From Rhizobium sp. Root482 (GTDB lineage: Bacteria > Pseudomonadota > Alphaproteobacteria > Rhizobiales > Rhizobiaceae): a stretch of 64,000 nucleotides of DNA. This document shows positions 24,101 through 33,324 of this stretch, piece after piece. Position numbers and translations under genes: made by a program. Below the pieces are notes generated by a model that was given only the letters and a program-made list of their open reading frames with translations, was not told the origin of the DNA and ran no database searches. The stretch spans positions 186,001-250,000 of the forward strand of contig NZ_LMFA01000023.1 in NCBI RefSeq assembly GCF_001426565.1, given 5' to 3'. Every line of letters begins with the position of its first letter. Positions within the stretch are counted from its first letter, which is position 1.

Positions 24101-24769
24101 CTAGTTGGCGGTTTTGCGGATGGTGCTGGGCTCGACAACGACCTTGACCATGCCTTCAAACGTTACAATACGTCCCTTATCCGTCATTCTCAGCGTCTGT
24201 GCAACAATGGAACCGCCATTCATGCTGATTGCAATCGGCTTCTTCGTCTCCATTTCGCCCGCATTGATATCCAGATAGGCCGCCTGGAAATCGGCGACAA
24301 GGCCATTGTTCATGGTAATGCTGAAGGGCGCGTTCATGTCGAGCGTGTTGAGCCCGCGGTCATAAATGCCGCTTGTTGCCTCGACGGTGGCGATCAGTGT
24401 GTCGTTGACCGGCATCTCGGCGTGGATCTGTTCGAGCGTGATGATGTCGGGATTGGCAATGTCCTGCAGCGCCCGCACCGCCTTCATGGAATAGCTGATA
24501 TCCTGCTTGTTGCGGCCGGAGATCGCCGGATTCTGCATGACGATCTTGCCGTTTTCGATCGTTGCATTCTCGATTTGAACATTTTCCGGCAGGAAGGCAC
24601 GCACCACCGACACTGCCAGGAAAACGGCACCGACCAGCGCGGCGAGGAGGGGCAGGGCGATCTTCAATTGCTTGACCCGCCGGGAGTGCCGCGCGGCCTC
24701 GCCATAGGCGTCGGCGATGCTCGCCCCCGAATGCGGCAAGGCGCCGGAAAATTGCACTTCGTTCAGCAT
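24101..24769 (-). CDS. lptC: LPS export system protein LptC
   Basis: 222 residues from the ATG at 24769 (AGG seven bases upstream). One transmembrane helix at about 35-58 (KIALPLLAALVGAVFLAVSV), then the periplasmic LptC jellyroll (NVQIENATIENGKIVMQNPAISG). Receives LPS from LptB2FG. First gene of lptC-lptA-lptB-rpoN; the six-base gap to lptA implies co-transcription. Divergent from sppA across 200 bp. The Rhizobiales form is longer than the E. coli one (191 residues). Confidence 0.9.
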   Translation of the reverse strand: MLNEVQFSGALPHSGASIADAYGEAARHSRRVKQLKIALPLLAALVGAVFLAVSVVRAFLPENVQIENATIENGKIVMQNPAISGRNKQDISYSMKAVRALQDIANPDIITLEQIHAEMPVNDTLIATVEATSGIYDRGLNTLDMNAPFSITMNNGLVADFQAAYLDINAGEMETKKPIAISMNGGSIVAQTLRMTDKGRIVTFEGMVKVVVEPSTIRKTAN

Positions 24770-24971
24770 AAACAGACCTGTCACTCGAAATCGGCCGGGC
24801 GCATCCAGGGCGTGTCATGCCCGGCAATGTGATTGATCGCGAATATGGAGATTTTTTTGTCCGGCTACAATGGAGGCTCGAATTTTGTTGAAACCGCGTT
24901 ACAACGATCGGCGCCGCCGCTATGGAATGCGTCGCTACGCGTATCGCAGGTCCGGATAAAGGGAGAAAGAC

Positions 24972-25931
24972 ATGGATCAGCTTGCCATCGCCGACCGGCG
25001 CCAGTTGCGGCGGAAGCTCGGCTTCTGGCGGCTCGTCGCCATTGCGCTCGTCCTCTGCGCCGGCATCGCGGTCTATCTCTATTCCAGCGGGGGACAGGCA
25101 GGTGCCTTCGCCCGCCCGCATGTGGCGCGGATCGATATTTCCGGCATCATCCAGGATGACCGCGAACTGGTGGAGAGGCTCGACCGGATCGCCGAGAACG
25201 ACGCGGTCAAGGCGTTGGTCGTCACTATTTCCTCGCCGGGCGGCACGACCTATGGCGGCGAAGTGCTGTTCAAGGCGATCCGCAAGGTCGCCGCCAAGAA
25301 GCCCGTCGTCTCCAATGTCCGGACGCTCGCCGCTTCGGCCGGCTATATGATCGCGCTCGCCGGTGACCGCATCATTGCCGGCGATACCTCCATTACCGGC
25401 TCGATCGGCGTTCTCTTCCAGTATCCGCAGATCAAGGACCTGATGGACAAGGTCGGCGTGTCGCTCGAGGAAATCAAGTCGTCGCCGCTGAAGGCCGAGC
25501 CTTCGCCCTTCCATCCGCCCAGCGAAGAGGCCAAGGCGGTAATCCAGGCGATGATTGACGACAGCTTCAACTGGTTCGTCGATCTTGTCGCCGATCGCCG
25601 CAACCTGCCGCGTGGCGAAGCCTTGGCGCTTGCCGACGGGCGCATCTTTACCGGCCGCCAGGCGCTGGGCCTCAAGCTGGTCGATGAACTTGGCGGCGAC
25701 GACGAAATCCGCGCCTTCCTTGAGAAGCGCGACGTCGGAAAGCAGCTTCCGGTGATCGATTGGGAAGCCCCCAGCAATTCCTTGCCCTTCGGTCTCGGCT
25801 CGGCCGCCGCCGCCTGGGTCAAATCCTTGGGATATGAAGCTTTTCCGCTGCTTGGCCATGTCGAAAATCTGGGCCGCGAGAAGTTGTTTCTTGACGGTCT
25901 GGTTTCGGTTTGGCAGGTTGGCAAGGATTGA
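24972..25931 (+). CDS. sppA: signal peptide peptidase SppA, short form
   Basis: 319 residues; ATG at 24972 with a strong GGGAGAAAG site. One N-terminal transmembrane helix at about 19-37, then an S49 protease domain. Nucleophile Ser122 in AASAGYM and general base Lys174 (SSPLKA), 52 residues apart, the same spacing as in the Ser/Lys dyad of the Bacillus short form. Degrades cleaved signal peptides and misplaced membrane fragments. It precedes ihfB by 133 bp. Confidence 0.94.
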   Translation: MDQLAIADRRQLRRKLGFWRLVAIALVLCAGIAVYLYSSGGQAGAFARPHVARIDISGIIQDDRELVERLDRIAENDAVKALVVTISSPGGTTYGGEVLFKAIRKVAAKKPVVSNVRTLAASAGYMIALAGDRIIAGDTSITGSIGVLFQYPQIKDLMDKVGVSLEEIKSSPLKAEPSPFHPPSEEAKAVIQAMIDDSFNWFVDLVADRRNLPRGEALALADGRIFTGRQALGLKLVDELGGDDEIRAFLEKRDVGKQLPVIDWEAPSNSLPFGLGSAAAAWVKSLGYEAFPLLGHVENLGREKLFLDGLVSVWQVGKD

Positions 25932-26064
25932 AGACAGCCGGTGACCCGGTGCCTGCCGCTTTTGCCGGCCGGTCGGGAGCTGGTGCCATCCTGGCGGCTG
26001 GACATGGCCCTTTCCTGGGCGTAAGGCTTTAAGAACAAATGTAAATTCACGAGAGGGGGCGACA

Positions 26065-26367
26065 GTGATCAAGTCAGAACTGGTGCAGATTGTTGCGGCT
26101 CGCAATCCGCATCTCTACCATCGCGATGTCGAGAATATCGTCAACGCGGTTCTCGATGAGATCACTGATGCCCTGGCCGGCGGAAATCGTGTCGAACTGC
26201 GCGGCTTCGGCGCCTTTTCCGTGAAGAACCGGCCGTCGCGCTCCGGCCGCAACCCGCGCACCGGCGACAGCGTATTCGTCGAGGAAAAATGGGTGCCGTT
26301 TTTCAAGACCGGCAAGGAATTGCGCGAACGGCTCAATCCCGGCACCGACGACCAGGACGACGAATGA
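26065..26367 (+). CDS. ihfB: integration host factor subunit beta
   Basis: 100 residues from a GTG at 26065 with AGGGGG upstream. HU/IHF fold: [17 protein letters not shown], then the beta-ribbon arm with [10 protein letters not shown], whose Pro intercalates in the minor groove. A short acidic tail (GTDDQDDE) is present. With IhfA it bends DNA at sigma-54 promoters and other sites. The 55-bp gap to the LapA-domain gene suggests one transcript, as in E. coli where ihfB also precedes lapA. Confidence 0.96.
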   Translation: MIKSELVQIVAARNPHLYHRDVENIVNAVLDEITDALAGGNRVELRGFGAFSVKNRPSRSGRNPRTGDSVFVEEKWVPFFKTGKELRERLNPGTDDQDDE

Positions 26368-26422
26368 CCTCTGCCGGCTGGCCCTGGCGCCGCTTCAAGG
26401 CCGGTGAGATGGCAAGGACGGG

Positions 26423-26773
26423 ATGAGGATGATGAAAAAGCTTGTGAACATCGTGGTGCTGGTGCCGATTGCCATCGTCCTGATCGTCCTGTCTGTCGCC
26501 AATCGCCAGATGGTGACGCTGGCGCTCAATCCGTTCGATCCGGCCGACAGCGTTCTCTCCGCCTCCGCGCCTTTCTTCGTCTTCCTGTTTCTGGCCGTGA
26601 TCTTCGGCATGATCATCGGCTCGCTTGTCACCTGGCTTGGTCAGGGAAAATATCGCAAGCGCGCGCGCAACGAGGCGCATGAGGCGGTCAAATGGCATGC
26701 GGAGGCCGAAAAGCACCGCACCCGCGCCGAAACCATCGCCTCGCAGACGCTTCTGCCTTCAACGTCGAAATAA
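26423..26773 (+). CDS. LapA-domain membrane protein
   Basis: 116 residues. Two hydrophobic helices at about 5-27 (KLVNIVVLVPIAIVLIVLSV) and 47-72 (SAPFFVFLFLAVIFGMIIGS) with NRQMVTLALNPFD between them, the LapA (DUF1049) pattern, then a cytoplasmic charged coil (KYRKRARNEAHEAVKWHAEAEKH, about 77-99). LapA works with LapB/YciM in control of LPS synthesis in enterobacteria; LapB is not seen here. Start 26423 or 26429. Confidence 0.85.
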   Translation: MRMMKKLVNIVVLVPIAIVLIVLSVANRQMVTLALNPFDPADSVLSASAPFFVFLFLAVIFGMIIGSLVTWLGQGKYRKRARNEAHEAVKWHAEAEKHRTRAETIASQTLLPSTSK

Positions 26774-26780
26774 TTTCCGG

Positions 26781-27233
26781 TTATTCCGGCGCCTTGGCGC
26801 TGACTGCGGTATTGAAGTCGGCGAAAAACTGCTGGGCAAGCTTCTTGGCGCTGGAGCCGACGAGCCGCGAGCCGAGTTGCGCCAGCTTGCCGCCGATCTC
26901 TGCCTTGGCATCATAGACGAGAACGGTCTCGTCGCCATCTTCCGTCAGGGTAACGTCGGCGCCGCCCTTGGCAAAACCGGCGATGCCGCCCTTGCCTTCG
27001 CCGGAAATCGTGTAGCTTTCCGGCGCATTGATGTTCGACAGGATCACGTCGCCCGCAAAGGATGCGGAAACCGGGCCGATCTTGAGCTTGACGCTGGCCG
27101 ATAGCTCAGTCGGCGACTTCAGTTCCAGCGACTGACAGCCCGGGATGCACTGCCTTAGAATGTCCGGATCGTTCAGCGCCGCCCAGACCGTTTCGCGGCG
27201 CGCGGCGATGCGTTCTTCCCCTTGCATATCCAT
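26781..27233 (-). CDS. CoxG-like SRPBCC family protein
   Basis: 150 residues from the ATG at 27233 (GGGAGG six bases upstream). SRPBCC/START-like fold annotated as carbon monoxide dehydrogenase subunit G: ERIAARRETVWAALNDPDILRQCIPGCQSLE at the start and a KAEIGGKLAQLGSRLVGSSAKKLAQQFF helix at the end. In CO-oxidisers CoxG recruits the enzyme to the membrane or binds quinone. No cox genes are present, so this is an orphan homologue of unknown role. It is opposite to its neighbours. Confidence 0.87.
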   Translation of the reverse strand: MDMQGEERIAARRETVWAALNDPDILRQCIPGCQSLELKSPTELSASVKLKIGPVSASFAGDVILSNINAPESYTISGEGKGGIAGFAKGGADVTLTEDGDETVLVYDAKAEIGGKLAQLGSRLVGSSAKKLAQQFFADFNTAVSAKAPE

Positions 27234-27349
27234 GACGATCCTCCCTGATCCTATGCGCTCAAACTATCGCAGATGGGAAACAGCTTTGCCAAGAGGTGGA
27301 GCGGTGCTATTTGCTGCCGGAGCAAAATGGCAGCGTATGGACGAACGGC

Positions 27350-28495
27350 GTGAAAGATAAAGATCGACGGCCAGGAAAGAAAGCCGGACCGGCGACATCG
27401 TCGCGGGGCGTGCAGGGCCGCGCCGTGCAACCGGCGGCAGGCAGGCTGAAGCCCGCAAAAGCGCATCCGGCGTCGCACGGCAATAGCCGCCCGCCCGCCG
27501 CCCGGCTTTCCGAAAAAACCGCATCGAAGCCGCCAGCACAGGAAACCGTTGCGCCGCGCGAACTGCGCATGCGCACCGGCGACAAGCCCGGCGAGCGGAT
27601 TCCCGTCATTCTCGAAACCAAGGGTGCGCGCGACTATCACCTGATCGACAGCGGCGATGGGTTGAAGCTCGAGCAATATGGTCCCTACCGGATCGTCCGC
27701 CCTGAAGCGCAGGCGCTCTGGCCGAAGTCCCTGCCGGCGCATGTCTGGGAGAACGCCGATTCCATCTTCACCGGCGATACCGACGAAGATGGCATGGGAC
27801 GCTGGCGCTTTCCGCGCCAGGCGCTCGGTGAGACCTGGCCGATGCAGATTCTCGACTCGGAATTTTATGGCCGCTTCACCGCCTTTCGCCATGTCGGCGT
27901 ATTTCCCGAGCAGCTTGCCCATTGGAGCTGGATGAAGGAGCGCATCGAGGCCGCCGACCGGCCACTGAAGGTGCTCAATCTGTTCGGCTATACCGGCGTC
28001 GCCTCGCTGATTGCCGCGAAAGCCGGCGCCGAGGTGACCCATGTCGACGCGTCGAAGAAGGCGATCGGCTGGGCGCGGGAAAACCAGGCGCTCGGTCGCG
28101 CCGAACATCTGCCGATCCGCTGGATCTGCGAGGATGCGATGAAATTCATCCAGCGCGAGGAGCGCCGCGGCAGCCGCTACGACATCATTCTCACCGATCC
28201 GCCGAAATTCGGCCGCGGCCCCAATGGTGAGGTCTGGCAGCTTTTCGATCATCTGGCCTCGATGCTCGACATCTGCCGCGAAATCCTGTCGCCGGAGGCG
28301 AGGGGCCTGGTGCTGACCGCCTATTCGATCCGGGCGAGTTTCTATTCCATCCACGAACTGATGCGCGAAACGATGCGCGGGCGCGGCGGCATGGTTGAAT
28401 CCGGCGAACTGATCCTGCGCGAAGGCGGTCTTGACGGCAGCGAGCCGGGCCGGGCGCTCTCCACTTCCCTTTTCAGCCGATGGGTTCCGAAATGA
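27350..28495 (+). CDS. class I SAM-dependent rRNA methyltransferase
   Basis: About 381 residues if the GTG at 27350 is used; the frame is open from a GTG at 27296. The first 75 residues are Pro/Ala/Lys-rich and probably disordered. The catalytic domain has the RlmI/PUA-less layout: LNLFGYTGVASLIAAKAGAEVTHVDASKKAI (SAM site, about 206-236) and the TDPPKFGRG catalytic motif typical of m5C/m2G RNA methylases. The nearest named relatives are RlmK/RlmI-type 23S methyltransferases. The stop overlaps the start of the SpoU-family gene by four bases. Confidence 0.85.
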   Translation: MKDKDRRPGKKAGPATSSRGVQGRAVQPAAGRLKPAKAHPASHGNSRPPAARLSEKTASKPPAQETVAPRELRMRTGDKPGERIPVILETKGARDYHLIDSGDGLKLEQYGPYRIVRPEAQALWPKSLPAHVWENADSIFTGDTDEDGMGRWRFPRQALGETWPMQILDSEFYGRFTAFRHVGVFPEQLAHWSWMKERIEAADRPLKVLNLFGYTGVASLIAAKAGAEVTHVDASKKAIGWARENQALGRAEHLPIRWICEDAMKFIQREERRGSRYDIILTDPPKFGRGPNGEVWQLFDHLASMLDICREILSPEARGLVLTAYSIRASFYSIHELMRETMRGRGGMVESGELILREGGLDGSEPGRALSTSLFSRWVPK

Positions 28496-29352
28496 ACGAC
28501 ACTACACGGGATAACGCCCCACGCCGCGTCGGCCAGGTGAAGGAAGTCACCAGTCTTGCCAACCCGATCATCAAGGATATCAAGGCGCTGTCCCAGAAAA
28601 AGGAGCGCGACGAAACCCGTTCCTTCATTGCCGAAGGCTTGAAACTGGTCATCGACGCGCTCGATCTCGGCTGGACGATCCGGACGCTGGTCTATGCGAA
28701 GGCTGCCAAGGGCAAGCCGCAGGTGGAGCAGGTGGCGCTGAAAACGGTCGCCAGCGGCGGCCTGGTGCTGGAGGTCAGCGAGAAAGTCCTGTCGGCGATC
28801 ACACGGCGCGACAATCCGCAGATGGTCGTCGGTGTCTTCGAGCAGCGCTATGGCGATCTGCGCACGGTCAGGCCGATGCCGGGAGAAACCTATGTGGCGC
28901 TCGACCGCGTCCGCGATCCCGGCAATCTCGGCACCATCATCCGCACCGCCGATGCGGCCGGCGCTTCGGGCGTCGTCCTTGTCGGCGAAACCACCGATCC
29001 GTTCTCGTTGGAAACGGTGCGGGCGACGATGGGCTCCGTCTTCGCGATGCCGCTGATCCGCGCGAGCATCGCCGAATTCGTCAAATGGCAGAAGGCGGCC
29101 GGCGTGCAACTCGTCGCCACTCATCTGGCCGGCGCCGTCGATTATCGCACCATCGACTACCGCAAGAAGCCCGTCGTGCTGTTGATGGGCAATGAACAGG
29201 CGGGCCTGCCGGACGAGCTTGCAAGGGAGGCGACGGCGCTGGCGCGCATCCCGCAGCAGGGCCGCGCCGACTCGCTCAATCTGGCGATTGCCACCGGCAT
29301 CATGCTGTTCGAGGCGCGGCGTCATCTTCTCGTTCTGGATGGCAAGGCATGA
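28492..29352 (+). CDS. TrmH/SpoU family RNA 2'-O-methyltransferase
   Basis: 286 residues from the ATG at 28492 (overlaps the previous stop); an in-frame ATG at 28480 is possible. N-terminal RNA-binding SpoU_sub_bind domain ([33 protein letters not shown]) and a C-terminal SPOUT knot with the three motifs [29 protein letters not shown] and [14 protein letters not shown]. Probable 2'-O-methylation of 23S rRNA or tRNA; the target base cannot be told. Overlaps lspA by four bases, so the three genes are translationally coupled. Confidence 0.92.
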   Translation: MNDTTRDNAPRRVGQVKEVTSLANPIIKDIKALSQKKERDETRSFIAEGLKLVIDALDLGWTIRTLVYAKAAKGKPQVEQVALKTVASGGLVLEVSEKVLSAITRRDNPQMVVGVFEQRYGDLRTVRPMPGETYVALDRVRDPGNLGTIIRTADAAGASGVVLVGETTDPFSLETVRATMGSVFAMPLIRASIAEFVKWQKAAGVQLVATHLAGAVDYRTIDYRKKPVVLLMGNEQAGLPDELAREATALARIPQQGRADSLNLAIATGIMLFEARRHLLVLDGKA

Positions 29353-29840
29353 CCGGCAAGACCGCGCTATTTTCCCGGCCGCTGCCGATCGCCCTGTTCA
29401 TCCTCGTCGCCGTCCTCACCGACCAGGCGATCAAGCTTGCGGTCGAACTCTGGTTGCCGTTCGAACGCATGGTGCCGGTTATCCCGATGCTGGCGCTGTT
29501 TCGCACCTATAATTACGGCGTCGCCTTTTCCATGCTGTCGGGGATGGAGGGCTGGTTCATCGTCACCATGCGCCTGGTGGTGGTCGGTTTCGTCCTGTGG
29601 CTCTGGCGCCGTACGCCGAACGACCGGTTTTTTGCACATCTCGGCTATGCGATGATCATTGCCGGCGCACTCGGCAATCTTGTCGACAGGCTGCTCTTCG
29701 GCTATGTCATCGACTATGTGCTTTTCCATACCGCGACCTGGTCTTTCGCCGTCTTCAACCTTGCCGACAGCTTCATCACCCTTGGCGCAGGCGCGATCAT
29801 TCTCGACGAGGTCCTGCAGATGAAAAAACGGAACGACTAA
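29349..29840 (+). CDS. lspA: lipoprotein signal peptidase (signal peptidase II)
   Basis: 163 residues with four transmembrane helices. Aspartyl protease of the inner membrane that cleaves prolipoprotein signal peptides. Conserved [13 protein letters not shown], and the catalytic pair Asp122 (GYVIDYV) and Asp140 (FNLADSF) with GNLVDRL between. Pairs functionally with Lnt, encoded at 52734. A sensor kinase gene follows. Confidence 0.97.
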   Translation: MTGKTALFSRPLPIALFILVAVLTDQAIKLAVELWLPFERMVPVIPMLALFRTYNYGVAFSMLSGMEGWFIVTMRLVVVGFVLWLWRRTPNDRFFAHLGYAMIIAGALGNLVDRLLFGYVIDYVLFHTATWSFAVFNLADSFITLGAGAIILDEVLQMKKRND

Positions 29841-29894
29841 AATTTTAGGAACCGGTTGAAGCCATTCCAAACCCTTCCCGTGCTAGGGCAGGCC

Positions 29895-32195
29895 ATGAAC
29901 GAGCCGTCGCATCTCCAGGAACGGATTGCCTCCGAATTCACTCCGCCCGCCCGCAGGCTGGGCGAAAAGGAGGCGCCAACGCTCGTCTTGAACGAGAATC
30001 CCGTCACGCTGGAAGACCATGGGATCGAGACGGTCCCGGACCGTTATCCGCTGCTGAAGCCGCTGCTGGCCGGCGCCGGGCTGGTCAGTTCGACGGCCAT
30101 TCTGGGAACCGGCGCCGAAGCCGGGCTTCACCTGCTGGCCGCCGGCCTTGCCGCCGCCGGCATTGCCGGCGCGGCCCTCTTCGTCAGGGACTGGTACCGC
30201 TCCACTCGGCCGATGCGGCTGGCGACCCGGCTTCAGGCTGAAAAGGCCGATGACAGGCGCTGGGAGCGCAGTGAGACCTCGCAGCTTCTCTCCACCATCC
30301 ACGACGCGCTGGGCGATATCGCCATTATCCGCGAGCCGGGGGGGATGATCGTCCAGGCCAATTCCGTCTTCTGCCGGCTGGCCAGGCAATCGAAGCCGGA
30401 GGGCATGACCTGCGAGGCGCTCGGGATCGTATTCGAGCCGGCGTCAGCCCCCAATCGCTACCGCGTCCGTATCGCCACGACCGCCGGCGAAAGCCTGTTC
30501 GATTGGCATGACGTGATCGCCCGCGAACCGTCGAGCGGCCGCTTCATGCTGCACAGCATCGCCCGGGATGTGACGGAGGAAACCCGCATCGCGCGCGAGA
30601 GCGAAGAGGCACGCCGCCGCGCAGAAGAGGCCAGCCAGGCAAAGTCGCGGCTGCTCGCCACCGTCAGCCATGAGATTCGCACGCCGCTTTCGGGCATTCT
30701 TGGCATGAGCCATCTGATCGGCCAGACCCGGCTGACCGGCGAGCAGCAGAGCTATCTCGTCGGCATGCGTCAGTCGGGCCATGCGCTGGTGCAATTGGTT
30801 GATGATCTCCTCGATTTCTCCTCCATCGAAGCCGGTCGCTTCCAGCTTCGCCCGGCGCCCGGTCCCTTGCGCGAAACGATCGAAAGCGTGGTCGAAATGC
30901 TGTCGCACCGCGCCCATGAAAAGGGTATCGAGATCGGCGCGACGGTCAGCGTCGGTGTTCCGGCATTGATTGATTTCGATGCGGCGCGCCTGCGCCAGGT
31001 GCTGTTCAACGTCATCGGCAATGCGGTCAAGTTCACCCATGCCGGCGGGGTGTTCGTCAGCGCCGCCGTCGAAAAGGGGATGATCGTCATCCGCGTCGAG
31101 GATAGCGGCCCCGGCATGAACCTGCAGGAGCAGGCACGGGTCTTCGACGAATACGAGCAGGCCGGCGGCAATGCGCAGCGATCCGGCGGCTCGGGTCTCG
31201 GCCTTGCAATCTCAAGGCGGATCGTCAGGGAAGGTGGCGGTTCGCTCCGGGTCTCGAGCATCCCGGGCAAGGGCAGCACTTTCGAAATCCGCTTTCCGGC
31301 CCTCGGTTGCGACTTGACGGCGCCGGTGCGTGCCCGCAAAGGCGCTCTTGCCGGTTCCGCCGTGCTGGTCATGGCCCCGGCCGGGCCCGCCTCGCGAGCA
31401 CTTTGCGATACCATAAGGACGCTGGGCGGCTCCTGCGAAGCCGTCGAAACGCTGGAGGAGGCGCAGGCCGCCGCGATCCGGTCGCTGTCGGCCAGCCGCG
31501 CGCTCACCGATATCATCGTCGATCACCGCCACGCGGCCCAGTTTCGCGGCCTGCTGGCGCTGGTGCCGGGCCTTGCCCGCCAGAAGCTGCGGCGGACCTA
31601 TCTCATTAATCCGGAGGAGCGCAACGGCCGGCGCATCAACCATATGGACGGCTACGATGCCTGGCTCATCCGGCCGCTCAGGGAAAAGTCGCTGGTCGAT
31701 GTGCTGCGCGGGCGGATGAAGGGCATGGAAGTGCGCGACGCCATCAACGACAACCGACCGGTTCTGCGCGAAGTGCCGCCGCTGCGCGAAAGGCCGCAGC
31801 AAGGCGGCGTGCTTCTGGCGGAGGATGACCCGATCAATGCTCTTCTGGTTCGCGCCGTCCTGGAAAAGGCCGGGCACCAGGTCCGCCTCGTGAGTGATTT
31901 CGAGGCGCTGGCTGCGACCCTCTTCGACGCGCCACAGGACAAGGCCGATGCGCCAAAGCTGATCGTCAGCGATCTCAATATGCCGGGTGGCGACGGGCTG
32001 TCGATGATCGAGCGGATCCGCAACGACGAACGCCAGTCGGGCAGGGCGCCGGTTCCCTTTATCGTGCTCACCTCCGACACGCGACAGGAGATCCGTGAGG
32101 GTCTGATCGCCGCCGGCGCCAGCGCCGTCCTTTCCAAGCCCGCCGATCCGCACGCGCTCACCGCCCAGATCGACAGCCTGCTCGATCCCCGGTGA
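29895..32195 (+). CDS. hybrid sensor histidine kinase/response regulator
   Basis: 766 residues from the ATG at 29895 (GGGCAGG upstream); a TTG at 29856 with AGGA upstream is an alternative start. Two hydrophobic helices about 55-97, a PAS-like region about 130-230, HisKA with phosphoacceptor His259 (ATVSHEIRTPLSG), HATPase about 365-480 (NVIGNAVKFTHAGG, EDSGPGMNLQEQ, GGSGLGLAISRRIV), a degenerate receiver-like stretch about 490-610, and a true receiver about 640-760 with Asp693 (SDLNMPG) and Lys in SKPAD. No output gene adjoins it. It lies just upstream of olsB, as I recall in Sinorhizobium. The signal is unknown. Confidence 0.93.
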   Translation: MNEPSHLQERIASEFTPPARRLGEKEAPTLVLNENPVTLEDHGIETVPDRYPLLKPLLAGAGLVSSTAILGTGAEAGLHLLAAGLAAAGIAGAALFVRDWYRSTRPMRLATRLQAEKADDRRWERSETSQLLSTIHDALGDIAIIREPGGMIVQANSVFCRLARQSKPEGMTCEALGIVFEPASAPNRYRVRIATTAGESLFDWHDVIAREPSSGRFMLHSIARDVTEETRIARESEEARRRAEEASQAKSRLLATVSHEIRTPLSGILGMSHLIGQTRLTGEQQSYLVGMRQSGHALVQLVDDLLDFSSIEAGRFQLRPAPGPLRETIESVVEMLSHRAHEKGIEIGATVSVGVPALIDFDAARLRQVLFNVIGNAVKFTHAGGVFVSAAVEKGMIVIRVEDSGPGMNLQEQARVFDEYEQAGGNAQRSGGSGLGLAISRRIVREGGGSLRVSSIPGKGSTFEIRFPALGCDLTAPVRARKGALAGSAVLVMAPAGPASRALCDTIRTLGGSCEAVETLEEAQAAAIRSLSASRALTDIIVDHRHAAQFRGLLALVPGLARQKLRRTYLINPEERNGRRINHMDGYDAWLIRPLREKSLVDVLRGRMKGMEVRDAINDNRPVLREVPPLRERPQQGGVLLAEDDPINALLVRAVLEKAGHQVRLVSDFEALAATLFDAPQDKADAPKLIVSDLNMPGGDGLSMIERIRNDERQSGRAPVPFIVLTSDTRQEIREGLIAAGASAVLSKPADPHALTAQIDSLLDPR

Positions 32196-32216
32196 AGCCT
32201 GTTGCGTGCAGCCCCA

Positions 32217-32250
32217 ATGTCACTATCCTGTCGCAGAAACATGGTTTAAC
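32217..32250 (+). promoter_or_regulatory. PHO box and -10 of olsB
   Basis: Two 7-bp direct repeats, ATGTCAC (32217-32223) and CTGTCGC (32228-32234), are separated by the 4-bp TATC. They resemble the PhoB consensus CTGTCAY-N4-CTGTCAY. A -10-like TTTAAC (32245-32250) follows at 10 bp, the spacing used when PhoB replaces the -35. An alternative sigma-70 reading is TTGCGT-N16-TATCCT (32202-32229). Confidence 0.6.
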
Positions 32251-32284
32251 GCGGATAGGAACAAAGCGACCGGGATGACGCGCA

Positions 32285-33163
32285 ATGACAATCGAACCCT
32301 TGGATCTGGTGCACGTGGCTGACCAGCCGCAGTCCTATGTCCGGGGCCTTGCGGCTCCGGCGTCCGACGTGCTCGGCCGCATCGGCAATCTGGAAACGCG
32401 GCTTGCCCGCAACGCCTCCGAAGTCGATGCCGCCCAGGCGGTTCGTTACCGGGTTTTCGTCGAGGAGATGAAGGCGCAGGTCCCGCTGGATGCCGAAAGG
32501 CGCAAGCGGGACGCCGATGCCTGGGACCTTGTCTGCGATCATCTTTTGGTGCTCGACACCTCGATCGATGGCGATGCCGAAGACCAGATCGTCGGCACCT
32601 ACCGCCTGCTGCGCCAGGATGTTGCCATGCGCGCCGGCGGTTTCTATTCCACCTCCGAGTTTTCCGTCGGCGCGCTTCTGGAGCGCCACCCGGACAAGAG
32701 GTTCATGGAACTCGGCCGCTCCTGCGTACTGCCCGATTACCGCACCAAGCGCACTGTCGAACTGCTGTGGCAGGGCAACTGGGCCTATGCGCTGAAATAC
32801 GGCATCGACGCGATGTTCGGCTGTGGCTCCTTCCCAGGCGTCGTTCCCGAGGAACATGCCCTGGCGCTGTCCTTCCTGCACCATCACATGGCGGTGGGCG
32901 GCGAATGGGACGTTTCGGCGCGCCCCGAGCGGTTTCGCACCATGGACCTGATGCCGGTCGAAGCGATCAATATGCGCAAGGCGCTCGCAGCCCTGCCGCC
33001 GCTGATCAAGGGTTACATGCGCCTGGGTGCGATGGTCGGCAAAGGCGCGGTGGTCGATCACGCCTTCCGCACGACCGACGTGCTGATCGTCCTGCCGATC
33101 ACCAGCATTTCAGGCCGCTACCTGAATTACTACGGCGCCGATGCGGGCCGCTTCGCCAGCTGA
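32285..33163 (+). CDS. olsB: L-ornithine N(alpha)-acyltransferase OlsB
   Basis: 292 residues. GNAT-superfamily enzyme that transfers a 3-hydroxyacyl group from ACP to ornithine, the first step of ornithine lipid synthesis. Family pattern: AAQAVRYRVFVEEMKAQ, CDHLLVLD, GTYRLLRQDVA, FMELGRSCVLPDYRTKRTVELLWQG and a C-terminal PLIKGYMRLGAMVGKGAVVDHAF region shared with hemolysin-like acyltransferases. OlsA, the second enzyme, is encoded at 47573. Ornithine lipids replace phospholipids under phosphate limitation, which fits the PHO box in the promoter. An intrinsic terminator follows. Confidence 0.93.
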   Translation: MTIEPLDLVHVADQPQSYVRGLAAPASDVLGRIGNLETRLARNASEVDAAQAVRYRVFVEEMKAQVPLDAERRKRDADAWDLVCDHLLVLDTSIDGDAEDQIVGTYRLLRQDVAMRAGGFYSTSEFSVGALLERHPDKRFMELGRSCVLPDYRTKRTVELLWQGNWAYALKYGIDAMFGCGSFPGVVPEEHALALSFLHHHMAVGGEWDVSARPERFRTMDLMPVEAINMRKALAALPPLIKGYMRLGAMVGKGAVVDHAFRTTDVLIVLPITSISGRYLNYYGADAGRFAS

Positions 33164-33266
33164 GATTTTGCTCGTAAAGGGCTTTCGGCCCTGCCTTCCC
33201 TCTTGCTTCCATTCCTTTTGCAGTTCCCAAAGTTATTTTATCAAGATCAGTATTAAGGCAATGAAG

Positions 33267-33300
33267 AAGCCGCTCCGGTCATCACCGGAGCGGCTTTTTT
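33267..33300. terminator. intrinsic terminator between olsB and tme
   Basis: Arms GCCGCTCCGGT (33269-33279) and ACCGGAGCGGC (33284-33294) pair perfectly with loop CATC, and six T follow on the plus strand. AAG/CTT extends the stem. It lies between convergent genes; the minus strand has a broken T-run (TTCTTC) and may also be served. Confidence 0.9.
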
Positions 33301-33324
33301 ACGCGGTGCCGTTGGCGCGTTGGA

